Notes: generated by a model from the letters alone, not told the origin. A stretch of 64,000 bases of DNA from Rhyacophila brunnea (GCA_022495005.1 JAGYXB010000557.1:1798001-1862000), one strand, 5' to 3'; positions 43,637 to 54,007 are shown, numbered from the stretch's first letter. Translations and numbers: made by a program.

Positions 43637-43722
43637 TTATGCGCCCGTGATGTCCGAGTGGTAACATGTCTGCTTATAAAAACGTGGGTGTCGAATTCGA
43701 TGATGCTAATCTTAGCAATACT
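43637..43722 (+). tRNA. tRNA-like SINE head
   Basis: GATGTCCGAGTGGTAACATG resembles the A-box region of Leu/Ser-type tRNAs, and GGTGTCGAATTCGATGATGC carries a B-box-like part about 35 bp later. It lies next to the left end of the MITE at 43760. Confidence 0.4.
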
Positions 43723-43759
43723 GACCTACGGGTCGTAATGATGGGATATCATCAAAACC

Positions 43760-44604
43760 AATTGAAGAGTGACATTCCAAACCGGCGTTAGTCAAAAATT
43801 ACAAATTTTCATGTTTTGATGGAATCGGATAGAGTGTGCTGAGATCTATATTCTCACTAAAACTTATACAAAAAATCCTAAGTCACTTAAATTTGATGTC
43901 TAAATGTGCCTTTTTTCTCAAAACAGCACTAAGGTAACGGTTGATTCTTTCCAAACTGGCCTAAGGATATATGCGCATGCGCAGTTGAACTCTTTTTGCT
44001 ACATTTATGTTCCAAGCGGCCATAATATAATATTGTAACACGTCAGATTAGAAATGTCAGACGAAATATTAGAGAATTTGTGTTTTATAAGTTCATGTGC
44101 ACATCAGTAAACTATTTTTTTATTGAAAATGATCCTACATTGTAATATTATTATATAATATATTATTATATAATATATTATTATTCTGTAAAAGTTACAA
44201 TGTTTACCTTTTTATCAAAAAATGCAATAAAGTGAAAGAAATTTTATATTATTTCTATTCATTAATCATCCCAACAGACCTGTCCACGATCACATTCTAT
44301 TAAACAATCATAATTGTATACACAAAAAACACTCAACTTTACTTTATTGTGTCCCAAACTGTACTTAGTACAGACTTAGGGCCATTTTGAAAAAAAAGTC
44401 AGTTATTGAATGAATTTTTTTGAAGTTTTACCATACTTTTTAATGTTATTTATATATTAGGTCTTTGAGTCTTTGAATTTTCTATGAAATTGCTAAACAT
44501 TATAGTACCGAAAAATTAAGAGGTAAATTGCAAATCACAAAAATATGATTATCTCAAAATCAGATTTTTAGACTTAGGCCGGTTTGGAATGTCACTCTTC
44601 AATT
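43760..44604. mobile_element. MITE-like element, 845 bp, 27 bp exact inverted ends
   Basis: AATTGAAGAGTGACATTCCA then AACCGGC at 43760-43786 is repeated exactly in inverse at 44578-44604, with further imperfect pairing inward (TTAGTC-AAAAAT). The interior is AT-rich and non-coding, with an (ATATTATTATATA)-type run at 44145-44180. The outer AATT on each side may be part of the ends or a 4 bp duplication. Superfamily unknown. Confidence 0.8.
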
Positions 44605-44711
44605 AGCGTTCGATGTATTCGAGAGAAAAGTCCCGCGTAGGATACATGGATACATTATGTACTGAGTTACTTTTTCCAAAAATAATGTATCCGCGCATTA
44701 GTTAAACTTTA

Positions 44712-44945
44712 ATGTCTGGGAAATACAGTGAGAATGTGCCATGCCCAATCATTGATCGTCATCCTGGATACTATGCCGGTCCGTTCGAGGTCGCTGAGAG
44801 GCTCATTCTCCGGTGGTTGGACGCTGCCAACAAGGATGTTAGAGCGGCCGTTGCAGATACCTGGAGAACACTGCGCCAGGATAGGAGAAGACGGAAGAAG
44901 TTCTTGGAGGAGGTTAGGACCTGCACTGGGTTGTTACGCGACTGA
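44712..44945 (+). other. Unidentified 77-residue ORF
   Basis: A frame with clean codon composition and a mixed-charge sequence: CPIIDRHPGYYAGPFEVAER, then LILRWLDAANKDVRAAVADT and a very basic RQDRRRRKKFLEEVRT. I do not recognise it with confidence. GC content is higher than nearby DNA and a SINE body follows at once, so it is probably a retroelement fragment (a gag-like or C-terminal piece) rather than a host gene. Confidence 0.35.
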
Positions 44946-44954
44946 TGATTGTTT

Positions 44955-45130
44955 ACGGATTCAATTTTTGGGTCTGGAAAAATCACATGTTGTTTTTCAA
45001 TGTGCGTTTCAATGTGCGTAACCAAAGTATGGACTCAATAGGTTGAAAAAATGGCTAACATTCATTTCACGAAAAAACAAAAAAAAAAACTATTTATAAA
45101 CCTCTTTGTGAAGCGGCCAAGATCCACATC
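44955..45130 (+). mobile_element. SINE family 1, headless copy
   Basis: GGGTCTGGAAAAATCACATG then TTGTTTTTCAATGTG, GGACTCAATAGGTTGAAAAA, CATTTCACGAAAAAACAAAA and AACCTCTTTGTGAAGCGGCC match the body of SINE family 1. The tRNA head is missing. Confidence 0.6.
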
Positions 45131-45370
45131 AGGCAGTAATGACCAACATTCAAATAAACTAATGTAAAGATAATATATTATGTATTACCTATCAAATAAA
45201 TATATTTTAATTGATTTACATTTGGTACCATCCATGAGTCATTTTTTGCGACACGGAATTCGCATTGTTAAATAACATTGTTTATTTTTTGTTTTTATTG
45301 TTTATTAGTTGTTAAGTATATCCGCGCATGCGTGCTGCCTATGATCCCGTATGACTGTGAGACGTGGCAT

Positions 45371-45620
45371 CTTACTAAGAGGCCATCCATGCACTGAAAC
45401 CATATGCGGTTTAGATCCGTGTGCCATTACTAAACTTATGATTTTTGTTCATGAAAATATATTTTCACTAAATTTGTAAGTGTAAGTGTATGGTATAAAC
45501 GGATACGATCAGATGCTTATAATATACTTTGTGGAAATATATTTCCATGACCAGAAAAGATAAGCTTAGAGCATACGGTTCGAAACCTCATACGATTTCA
45601 GTCCATGGATGGCCTGTAAG
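45371..45620. mobile_element. Foldback MITE, 250 bp
   Basis: The left arm CTTACTAAGAGGCCATCCAT then GCACTGAAACCATATG pairs with the reverse-complemented right arm CTTACAGGCCATCCATGGAC then TGAAATCGTATG. Further inner blocks (ATATATTTTCA against GGAAATATATTTCC) keep pairing imperfectly. CAT lies on both sides and may be a 3 bp duplication. No ORF. Confidence 0.7.
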
Positions 45621-45654
45621 CATCAAATGTCTCGGCTGTTGAGCTACGTTAAAG

Positions 45655-46345
45655 TTCCCACCACCACCCGTCATATATGCACAGCCGTATATATGCACGG
45701 CCGCTTTCTATGACGCTTTAAACGTATCTGAAAGAAGTGATTTTAAGTGCTCATTCCGTCCCAAGACGGAGCCGCACGGGCTGATGCTGCAACCATGCAC
45801 CGTAGTGCTTAAAGAAGAAAGTTAAGAAAGTTTGTTTTTGGACTGGCTCTGCTCTCCGCTGACGTTGAGCGCCCTGTGTACCCGCATACTGAGTATCACG
45901 AATTGAAATGGATGAGTCTACAGAGGAGTCGGGACGGGACTATCCCGCTCCCCATATGACGCTGCAAATTTCTCGAATGTCGCAAAGTTGGCCTCGGTTG
46001 CTATCAGATCTCCATGTCCAATTGGGCTCGTGTGAGGATGGACCCTGGCAAACAGCTCCGCTCGTTCGAGTTCCATAAGCGGGCAATCCCAGAGAATGTG
46101 TTCAACATCTTGGTGGTCATTCCCGCAGGTACAACCCGGCCCATCTACTATCAAGCCAAACTCGTGTAGTCTGGCGGCGATGTTGCCATGGCTGGTGAGG
46201 AACTGGCTAATCCAATGCGAAGATTGGAGTCTTCTAGTTTGGTGCCTACAGAATACGTCTGGAAAAAAACGGTAAGTGTGCCGCTACTTGGGGGAGGCGG
46301 TCCACCTCGCCTACCATGCCGCAAATGCGGTCTTGTACACAATGT
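45655..46345 (-). mobile_element. I/R1-like LINE tail, copy 2
   Basis: On the minus strand the open part 46154-45918 encodes IVDGPGCTCGNDHQDVEHIL then WDCPLMELERAELFARVHPH, the Cys/His-rich end of I/R1-type LINE polyproteins, then SPIGHGDLIATEANFATFEK. Upstream (46150-46260) another frame gives WISQFLTSHGNIAARLHEFG, joined by a frameshift. The part below 45918 is the 3' untranslated tail shared with 13165 and 57000 (GACGGAGCCGCACGGGCTGA, ATGCACCG-AGTGCTTAAAG). It is 5'-truncated. Confidence 0.75.
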
Positions 46346-46399
46346 CGCTTACAGTCTTCCTATAAGGAACGTCCTCGGATCTCTGCGGTGGTGTCAGAT

Positions 46400-46690
46400 G
46401 GACACCGGCGAGTGTTGTGCTGATTCCTCTGTGAGAATCAATGTCTCCGCCGAATCTTAAGGATACATTGGTACAACCACGTTACAAACACTCGAGTTCG
46501 TGAGTGGAAACGGCCGCCGACAATGATTGAAATAATCACAAAGATACGCTTTACGTGGCTGGGACACGTGTCCCGGATGCTGTCAGAGAATGCGACACTT
46601 CGTACCCTTGTGGCACAGCGTCAAGGGTTCCATGGTCGGCCCTCAATACCAAAGTGATCTACGTACTGCAGGTCTGTAGGTATATAGTAC
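46400..46690 (+). mobile_element. LINE C-terminal fragment, family of 22550-22735
   Basis: A broken frame reads RRILRIHWYNHVTNTRVREW then KIRFTWLGHVSRMLSENATL and RTLVAQRQGFHGRPSIP, the WLGH--RM and GRPS blocks of LINE ends. The following AGTGATCTACGTACTGCAGG aligns with the DLRTA part at 22610. It stops short of the C-terminus. Confidence 0.65.
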
Positions 46691-47557
46691 ATATCTTAAA
46701 ATGCCGAAAAGCTAAACCAGCATGTACCTACCCTCGGTCAATTATTGTACTATTTTTTTTTTTTTTAATAAATATAATATGCTTTCAAATTGCCGGTTCC
46801 TACCTCAAAACATAATTTATGTAATAAAGTCACAGACAACAAATTGAGAGGGTGGATGGAAAGTCCAATATTTTATTTGAAAACTAGTACTTCGTACTTT
46901 CCAAGTTTCTCGCGGGTGACTCTTATGTGGTAGGGTGAAGTTTTCATACAATGCACCGGTTTGAACAATATTACGTAACATGATACGTTTCACTTGTTCG
47001 GGAGCTTTAAAGCATCGACAGGTGATGTTACTTGCGGTTATTGGAAGCTTGTTTCTCAATAGTTATTACACGCCAAAGTTGTTACTCTATTTTCTCAAGT
47101 ACACTCAGATACTTACGATTGAAAAATCCAATATGAAGGCTATGGGTAAACTCGAAAAGTTTCAGCCAGCAATCAATAAGATTATCCAAAATAATACAGT
47201 GGCATCTTCTTATGTCTTCACAATTGCGCTATGTATCCAAGAGGACTATTTTAAATGAACTTTAAGTAGGTATTATTATTGCTTAGTTAAATTTTTTAAT
47301 ATAATCATAATTAGCATCTGAAAATCTCAACTAAGCCGGCAACTGATTTGGTTTTCTAATGTCTTTGTTTAAAACACTTTCATCTTAATATTGCTATAAT
47401 ATTGTATATAATATACGTACGCAAGTAGAAGATATTAACAAATTAACTACATTTTGCTAACTAAAACTATTTATTAAAATCCTGGCAATCAAAATTGCCA
47501 TCAAAGTATGGAAGCTTTCGGTTGGTTCCGCTATTACATAGATTTTATATCGATATT
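46691..47557. other. No clear feature
   Basis: Contains overlapping 80-92 residue ORFs on both strands (46817-47059 minus, 46980-47258 plus) without known motifs. Confidence 0.4.
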
Positions 47558-47566
47558 AAGTTTTTC
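47558..47566. repeat. 9 bp direct repeat, left
   Basis: AAGTTTTTC directly precedes the left inverted arm and is repeated exactly at 47835-47843 after the right arm. It is a candidate target-site duplication. Confidence 0.6.
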
Positions 47567-47834
47567 GGTACTGTTCGGTTATCAGGAATACAGCGGAAAA
47601 CACATTTTGAAAATACCCGATATACTGGATTATTTGTTTGTTTAGGTTAGGTTAGGTTAGGTTGGGTTGGGTTAGGTTAGGTTAGGTTAGGTTAGGTTAG
47701 GTTAGGTAAGGTTAGGTTAGGTTAGATTAGGTTAGGTTAGGTAAGGTTTGGTTAGGTTAACCTAACAAATAATCCAGTTTATTGGCTTTTTTCAAAATGT
47801 GTTTTCCGCTATATTCCTGATAACCGAACAGTAC
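47567..47834. mobile_element. Inverted-repeat element with a TTAGG array as its loop, 268 bp
   Basis: Left arm (47568-47614 for the best-matching part): GTACTGTTCGGTTATCAGGA then ATACAGCGGAAAACACATTT and TGAAAA. The right arm is its inverse with one mismatch over this stretch (ATATAGCGG). Both arms then continue to ACTGGATTATTTG. Between them lies the TTAGG array. A 9 bp direct repeat flanks the unit. The structure is that of a short inverted-repeat transposon that carries a minisatellite. Nine base pairs would fit Mutator-like insertion, but that is only a hint. Confidence 0.75.
47642..47756 (+). repeat. TTAGG pentamer array, 23 units
   Basis: Seventeen units are exact TTAGG. The others are TTGGG (2), TAAGG (2), TTAGA (1) and TTTGG (1). 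TTAGG is the telomere repeat of most insects. Here it is interstitial and sits between inverted arms. Confidence 0.95.
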
Positions 47835-47843
47835 AAGTTTTTC
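47835..47843. repeat. 9 bp direct repeat, right
   Basis: AAGTTTTTC, identical to 47558-47566. Confidence 0.6.
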
Positions 47844-48040
47844 TTTAAGTAAGCATACAACAGATATGAGAAATAATGGAAGTAGGGGTTGAAACCTAGA
47901 CCTAAGCTAAGATAACATAACCAAGGCTGACCTAATTTAACCTTAACGATATTTCGGGATTGGGTACTATGTCCTATGATATTGTTATCAACAAAATTCT
48001 CTTACATAAACTCTATGTTGCTGTATTTATGGTAAAGTCT

Positions 48041-48165
48041 TTCACCGCTAAAAACGCGCTAGGCGCGTGGTCATTAGATCTAATACTTTCACTGTTGACG
48101 AGTTAACTACCACATTGCTAATTCATACACGCCAGGCGTGTCTTTAGCAGTGACCGTATTGTGGT
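48041..48165. repeat. Imperfect inverted repeat with GC-rich palindromes
   Basis: CACCGCTAAAAACGCGCTAG then GCGCGTGGTCATTAG faces ACACGCCAGGCGTGTCTTTA then GCAGTGACC. Each arm includes its own small palindrome (ACGCGC-TA-GGCGCGT-type and ACACGCCAGGCGTGT). The loop is about 45 bp. Confidence 0.5.
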
Positions 48166-48189
48166 AATTAACTGGCCAGCATGAACATC

Positions 48190-48605
48190 CTTAAGAATCT
48201 ATATGGTGTCATGGTAAGATTTGTCAGGGGCTTAGGAAGGATGGGGATGTAGGGAATTGGTGGGAATCGGTGGGAATCGTGACAATTGATCGGATTGTTA
48301 CGTAAGGAAAAGAGGAGTGGATATGGGATATGGGATATGGAATGGGATAGGGTAAGGATAGCATGAGACTCGGGGAAAAGGTGCAGGGTCGTGGATGGTT
48401 TGACAATACCTCTAGGACCTCAGTTACCTGTCCGGTTACTTCACTCATTCGTGTGTGTTCCTATATTAATGAAATACATAATGAAAATGGAATTATTATG
48501 AAATCTCGGTTTGAGCGCCACTCTATGAAATGCAATAGAGACAATATGATGAAGGGTAAATTAAATAAAAAGCGTGTAAAGAAATTTCAACAAATGTATA
48601 ATTAA
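48190..48605 (+). repeat. Purine-rich short tandem repeats followed by an 80-residue ORF
   Basis: GGTGGGAATC occurs twice at 48259-48279, and ATGGGAT-type heptamers (ATGGGATATGGGATATGG) at 48321-48342. The ORF at 48363-48605 (ending KKRVKKFQQMYN) was not recognised. Confidence 0.4.
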
Positions 48606-48719
48606 TGTATAAGATTAACTTGCGGGCGACATTGTATAAAGTTGTATAATTTATGAAATGAATCACGAGCGCCTAACACAAATATAATAATCAGACAAAT
48701 TTAGAATAAGAATCAAAGG

Positions 48720-48975
48720 CTAGTTCGGTGGACCGTAACATAAAGAGAACAACAATAAATACCAAATACAAAAATAGGCTCTTCAGTTCCTTCGCCTTCC
48801 TCGAGTGTGCCAGGTCCCATGGGCTTCCTTCGATTTCCTGGCATGATGGGGACATCCTTCAGTGGGCCATGGTCTCCGTCTCCAAAACGTCAGGAAATCA
48901 AGGCCCTGTGCCCCGGTTCCCTGGACTCGGAACTCGAGAGACACGTCTTCTTCGTTTGAAAGCTAAAAACTGAGA
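48720..48975. other. GC-rich island with an unrecognised ORF
   Basis: GC content is clearly above the surroundings (CTTCGCCTTCCTCGAGTGTG onward). The plus-strand ORF 48728-48973 includes LFSSFAFLECARSHGLPSIS, and the minus strand is partly open too. No motif was recognised. Probably a mobile-element scrap. Confidence 0.3.
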
Positions 48976-49184
48976 GAGCTCTGCCGCTTCGCCTTTCTGT
49001 TCTCAAGCCGCTTTTTTTGTTAGCGCCGGAAATAGTTTCACGAACTGCGTACAAACACTACAAACTATCCGGCGTGATCCTGTCGATGTTTTGCGTAGAT
49101 GCCATCATCAAAAATAGTGTTGTCATGTTATAAAATAATATGACAATGGTTAACAGTCTACCGTACGATAGTTTACACTATTGT

Positions 49185-49345
49185 GCCTAAAGCATACATT
49201 GTGCAATCAATGTGTGCTAGCAATAGTAGCAGTGTTCACATGGACCTTTAATGTAAGTGAAAATCCAATAACTACAAGTAGTGCAACGTGGCATGTAAAT
49301 GTGTATGTCGGGCATAATGCAGTACGACTACAAAAAAAATGCATA
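49185..49345 (+). mobile_element. BovB/RTE-like LINE scrap
   Basis: TTGTGCAATCAATGTGTGCT, then ATGGACCTTTAATGTAAGTG and CGTGGCATGTAAATGTGTAT, align with the NQCVLP...CETWALSV-REIQ region of the family at 18560-18690. No intact frame. Confidence 0.5.
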
Positions 49346-49399
49346 ATAAGACAGGCAAATAGTACTCGAATAATAGTCAAGCTAATGAAATGTCAATGG

Positions 49400-50660
49400 A
49401 CCGGGGATATTGCGCGCTAATTCGGTAATCATGGTAGCGAAAAACTAGAGACCAAGAAGAGTGGGGCCTTTATTCATATAATATAAGAGTATAAAAATAT
49501 ACAGATTTCTACTAATGAAGTTCTAAATTAATCATAATTCTAAGACCATAGTATTGGTCAAAAATACAGTAACTTTTTGTAAGCTTTTGATATTAATAAA
49601 ATTGGCACAACCGTATGACGATCTGTCGTTAATAAATAATTAATATAATATAGTAGGTAGTACCATGTATGCGCGACTGCCGATTCATGAAATTGGCTTA
49701 ATTTCCCTAATCTGTTTATTAATTAATATATACGTTATCATTAGAAGACTTTTTTAGCTCAACTTTTGTACAATTATAAAAGCTCCTTTTATATGGTAGA
49801 CGGATTTCCTTAAACATCTTGCGATTTAATATTAAGTATATATGCGTAAATAGTCACCAATGATGATTATTAAATTGTATAAATAATATCTTTAAAACCT
49901 CCAGATAATATTAATATAAATAAAATAGGGTGGAATTAATCAATACGATTGAATATTACGTGAGAACAAAATATTTAAAATAAAAGATCAGTGAGGTATT
50001 GCAAGGCGGAAAATATATTTTGCTTTCTTTTACATTTTCCTCTTCTTCTGGGTATTTTGTTGTTCAGCTTCCAGCCAGAGATTCACATGAATAATATCAA
50101 AGCTGAAGCTTAAAATTTCATGTGGTGTAGAATCCTCAGGGAAACAACAGCAGTAAGTAATGAAATATCGGCGAGGTTTCTTGCATACGAGTATTCACTA
50201 TGTCTATTCTGCATGCAAACCAGAATCATCTACATACTTTGATATTATACAGTGAGTAAATTCTAGACTTACCACGATTTAACATCACAAATTTTTCAGT
50301 CGTAGGTACATGATGATAATTTGACCTAATCTTGTTATCTTTTATTTTAAATGACTATTAAATACATTATAATATTACCGTGGATATTAAAAATAGATAA
50401 ACATTTTTTGTTGTAAGCTAATAATCAAAACTATAACCTAAATTTTACATTAATGAAATAAATACCTTTATTAATAATCGGTTTCATAATATATATTATC
50501 TGATCATAATTAGGAACGGTCGATATACTGCTGTATGAAGGAATCCCCTGGGTCCTCCCTCTTCTCCCTATTTTTCTGTGGTATGAGTTCGTCGATCTAG
50601 CGAATTTTAGGGTGTCTCCTTGTGGTTTTTACGTATTGTATGTATTATGTATTATGACTG
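49400..50660. other. AT-rich stretch, no feature seen
   Basis: No recognised coding or repeat content. Confidence 0.5.
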
Positions 50661-50664
50661 CATT

Positions 50665-50785
50665 TGTTCCGACGGTGTACGGAAAGGGAAGAGCTGCTCA
50701 AGTCAGTTCAATCATGACCCATCGGATCACCCAACCTGGTCAACACAAAGGCCAATTTTGTTGTATTTAGAAACTTTGCAGCATC
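50665..50785 (+). mobile_element. I/R1-like LINE tail, subfamily 2 (plus)
   Basis: GGGAAGAGCTGCTCAAGTCA then CACCCAACCTGGTCAACACA and AAGGCCAATTTTGTTGTATT match the minus strand of 31998-32090 (ELLK--Q, then PNLVNTKANFVVFRNFA). The Cys-rich block itself is lost. Confidence 0.55.
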
Positions 50786-51034
50786 ATACCAGCGTCGTGA
50801 AAATGTCTTCATATAGATTATTCGGCAGTTTTGTATTAGATTATGTTATTTATTACAATTTTTTACCTGTCCGTTCTCTTCTTCTAAAGCCCTGTAAATT
50901 TAGTCAATGCACATTTGAGTGCATGGTGACCTCAGTATTGAGTGAGTGCACCTGAGACATTCCCATTCATAAAAAAAATATGCTTAAAATCTAAACGTAA
51001 GGTTTCTTGACATGCCTGATTAAGATCGAATATC

Positions 51035-51260
51035 AAAATTATCAGCCAGGGTAGATCCACTACTGGATGAAGATCTCCACTGGCTCCTTCCATGCACATT
51101 CACCAAACTTTATGATTTCGGCTATCCACCGGATTTTAAGGCGTTTCAGTAGTCGTAGAGTGCTCTTTGGCTACCATATGACACTATTTATCCAGTCGTG
51201 TCCCAGTCACTGAGAGATATATTAGACCCATTGCCATTTCATCAGCGGGGCACTCTTGTC
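51035..51260 (-). mobile_element. BovB/RTE-like LINE 3' end (minus)
   Basis: On the minus strand GATGAAATGGCAATGGGTCT, then GACTGGGACACGACTGGATA, CGGTGGATAGCCGAAATCAT then AAAGTTTGG, and GTAGTGGATCTACCC align with 18755-18970 of the best copy (WIDEVIKF-GC and the terminal AVV/WI part). Decayed. Confidence 0.5.
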
Positions 51261-52320
51261 TTTCTGTTGTGTGTTTCTTTTGTGGTTTTTTCGGGTTATG
51301 CAGAACAAATACTATCATAAATGAAAAGCTAACATAAATTTTAAATAATTTTATACCTGCTATTTATGTTTTATATGTGACATTGGAAATATTATACTAA
51401 TAATACGTATGTAATACTGTTAGTGTTATGCATGTGTATATTGAATCGATAGGTGCTCAATATAATTTACCAGAAACAAGTAAACGACATTAAAATGTAT
51501 TTAAGTACCTATTTAATATCTGGTTAAAAAATGATAGACGTCAAATTTTCAGCTTACCAGCTATTTGACGGTAATAAAATAGATCACAAATCGTAACATT
51601 CCATGCATCTGAGTTTTAGTCATTAATTTCTGAAGATACTATTCAGGCACCAAATTCCGCTTAATGTTACTTTGGTTTTGCGAGCTATCTCGTCACAACA
51701 AATTATAGTATACGAAAAACCAGTTAAAAGGGTTTATGTACCATAAACAGATAAAAAATTACACGGTACCTAATACGGAAAGCTTTGCTTTATCATGCTT
51801 GTATGTTTTCATTTATACAATGCCTAAGTACTTTTATTTTATTATCAAGAACACCTCTCGAATGAGGCAACCTAATCATAAACAGGGAGGATTGTGAAAA
51901 ACGAACTTATTTATAGATGCGTCCGGTGCGTAAAGCATTATAAACAAAAATAATGGAATAATAACTCTGATACTAAACATGGTACGCGTAGGGAGCATTT
52001 TTCCTCGACCTCTCAGGCCCAATATAATTTAGGTAGAGCTTAAGGAAATTTATTGTATATTTTAGGACTGAGAGTAGGTAAAAAGGACGCTGGAGAGCTT
52101 CCATACAGTGGCGTACTAAATAATGGTTAAAATTTATTCCGATTATTTAGTCAGTCAGTTTGTGAAGCCCTATTTTTACATATTTTGCTCAACTTAGGCT
52201 CTATAAATTTAATTTAGAACCCAAGCCTCGAAGACGAAATATTGATACACTGAAACAAAAGTGATTCCCATTAATGACATTCAACCGGCTATATGACACT
52301 TTCGACATACGACATTCGCA
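51261..52320. other. AT-rich stretch, no feature seen
   Basis: No recognised content. Confidence 0.5.
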
Positions 52321-52321
52321 T

Positions 52322-52447
52322 TCATACCGCCCAACAGTACATTCCGATACATTTTCTCTTGAGAATGGCCTGTGCGATGAGCTCAAAACGTTGAGGAAAA
52401 AAGAAAGAAAAACATACGATGATAACCCAAAAATCTATTACGATAAC
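52322..52447 (+). mobile_element. Penelope-like terminal fragment
   Basis: TTTTCTCTTGAGAATGGCCT then GATGAGCTCAAAACGTTGAG and AACCCAAAAATCTATTACGA correspond to the right arm of the element at 40315-40454 (CTCTTGATAATGGCCTCTGC, GAGCCCGAAACGTCGAG, AACCCAAAAATCTACGACGA). The hammerhead-like core is eroded. It abuts a BovB-like fragment. Confidence 0.55.
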
Positions 52448-52471
52448 TATTGACGGTGGTACATAATATGA

Positions 52472-52912
52472 TGTCGAGATTGGTCGCAGAACCAAAGTGA
52501 TATGGATCGCATTTGGGCGACTGAATAGAATCTTCAAAGGTGATTTCCAATCTGTGTCCAGCGTGAAGTGTTCAATTAATGTGAGCTACCAATGATCACG
52601 TATGCCTGTGAAGAGAAATTCAAAAATAAGTGTAGGCAGCGCAACGTGGCATGTAAAGGTGCATATTAGATATTACGCAGAAAGACCACAAAATAAACCA
52701 ATGAGATAACAAAGCAGACAAGATTAAGCGATGTGATAGAGATCTCACTGCAGTTGAAATGGTGATAGGCTGGACATATCTCTCGGAGAGTAGACAACCG
52801 CTGGCTAAATGCAGTTATACAGTGGTACCCAATAGAGAAGACTGTAAGAAGCTATGGGGAGCTTCATCGAGTAGTGGATTGACCCTGGTCCCCGATTGAT
52901 GATAATGATATT
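52472..52912 (+). mobile_element. BovB/RTE-like LINE 3' end
   Basis: Scattered pieces read EIGRRTK, FGRLNRIFKGDFQSV, then (after stops) ERPQNKPM and GDRLDISLGE, ending GSFIE-WIDPGPRLMMMI over a TGATGATAATGA tail. The order matches 18480-18985. Many stops and deletions. A SINE follows within 25 bp. Confidence 0.65.
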
Positions 52913-52932
52913 TTATATTTGTGCTTTAAATT

Positions 52933-53141
52933 GATCGAGCGTCTGACGCGTCGGCTTAGAATGCCGTGGGTCCCAGGTTCGAATCCTGAGCCTGGCAAAT
53001 ACGCATAATGTTTTTTAAATTGTGCTTGGAGCCAGTAAATGGACCTAATAAGTTGAGCAAGTGGCTTAATACAAACCTCCACTCTGTAAAGGCCCGTATG
53101 ATCTTATTAGGATTGGACATGGTCAAAAGAAGAAAGAAAGA
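52933..53141 (+). mobile_element. tRNA-derived SINE, family 1, plus copy
   Basis: Partial head with GACGCGTCGGCTTAGAATGC, B box GGTTCGAATCC, then GAGCCTGGCAAATACGCATA, GGACCTAATAAGTTGAGCAA and ACAAACCTCCACTCTGTAAA. The body lacks the CATTTCTCGT block (internal deletion). Tail GGACATGGTCAAAAGAAGAA then AGAAAG. Confidence 0.8.
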
Positions 53142-53379
53142 TTAATATTTTTTTGTTGTAATGATTATAATATTTTTCTACGAATTGATATTATTTTTTG
53201 GGAGAAAAATATAAATTAAATCTTGTTGAAATATTGTGCCAATACGTATTTTTGGAATATACGGAATGTGGGTTAGTTAATTTAGTTAATTAGTTAATGT
53301 TATATTACAAAATTATTTTTCATATTTGACTTGCTGGATACACAGTTATAGTTTAATTTAATTATGATTAAAATAATAT

Positions 53380-53470
53380 AGTGTATGTAGCTTGATTGGT
53401 TAATGACATCCACAGAATCCAATAGACTCGGGTTCGAATCCCACCCGGCACTAATAAATATATAGCATAT
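53380..53470 (+). tRNA. tRNA-like SINE head
   Basis: GTAGCTTGATTGGTTAATGA (A-box-like) and GGGTTCGAATCCCACCCGGC (B-box, consensus) are 34 bp apart, as in a tRNA. Acceptor pairing is poor and an AT-rich tail follows. Confidence 0.45.
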
Positions 53471-54000
53471 TTATTTATTTTAAATATTTTTTTCGTATGT
53501 ATATGATTCTGCGGTTTTCAGAAATATGGATTTCTCACAATAGCCGGCACTGGCCTTGCATCTTTAAAGGATTCTCGAAAAGCGTTTTCATCTTTGTCAT
53601 GGATACAAAGGAAAAGTTTGTATGCGACGCGAAGGTAAATTTTAACATAAAATAAATATAAATATGTAATCACAATAGTTGAACGATCGTTTTCAAGTTC
53701 ATTTCCTTTCCTTGGTAACCTTCTTGACCGAGAAACATTGTCAACATAAATATCGACAAAATCCATCAAAAGAGTAAACATTTTAATATGTAAAATGTTA
53801 CACAATTTGTAAATACGTTCAACAGCATACAAAAGCAATTAATGGGTTAATTAAATTATAATAATATGTGCAGTCGTGTTAGTGTTTTATAAAATAGACC
53901 TATTATTCTAATTTCAAAATGAAATACAATTAAAAAGGAACCTAACCTCGCTTTAAGTAACAAAAACGTTATTAATTGAGTTAGCATTTACTTGGTAGAA
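53471..54000. other. No clear feature
   Basis: AT-rich. The 106-residue minus-strand ORF at 53518-53838 has no recognised motif. Confidence 0.4.
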
Positions 54001-54007
54001 TTCCATT

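Noticed and set aside
44140..44190. AT-rich palindromes as an origin or matrix site
   Set aside because: Simple AT runs of this type are common in the window and carry no specific motif.
47642..47756. A real chromosome end
   Set aside because: The array is short, degenerate in six of 23 units, and continues into ordinary sequence on both sides between inverted arms.
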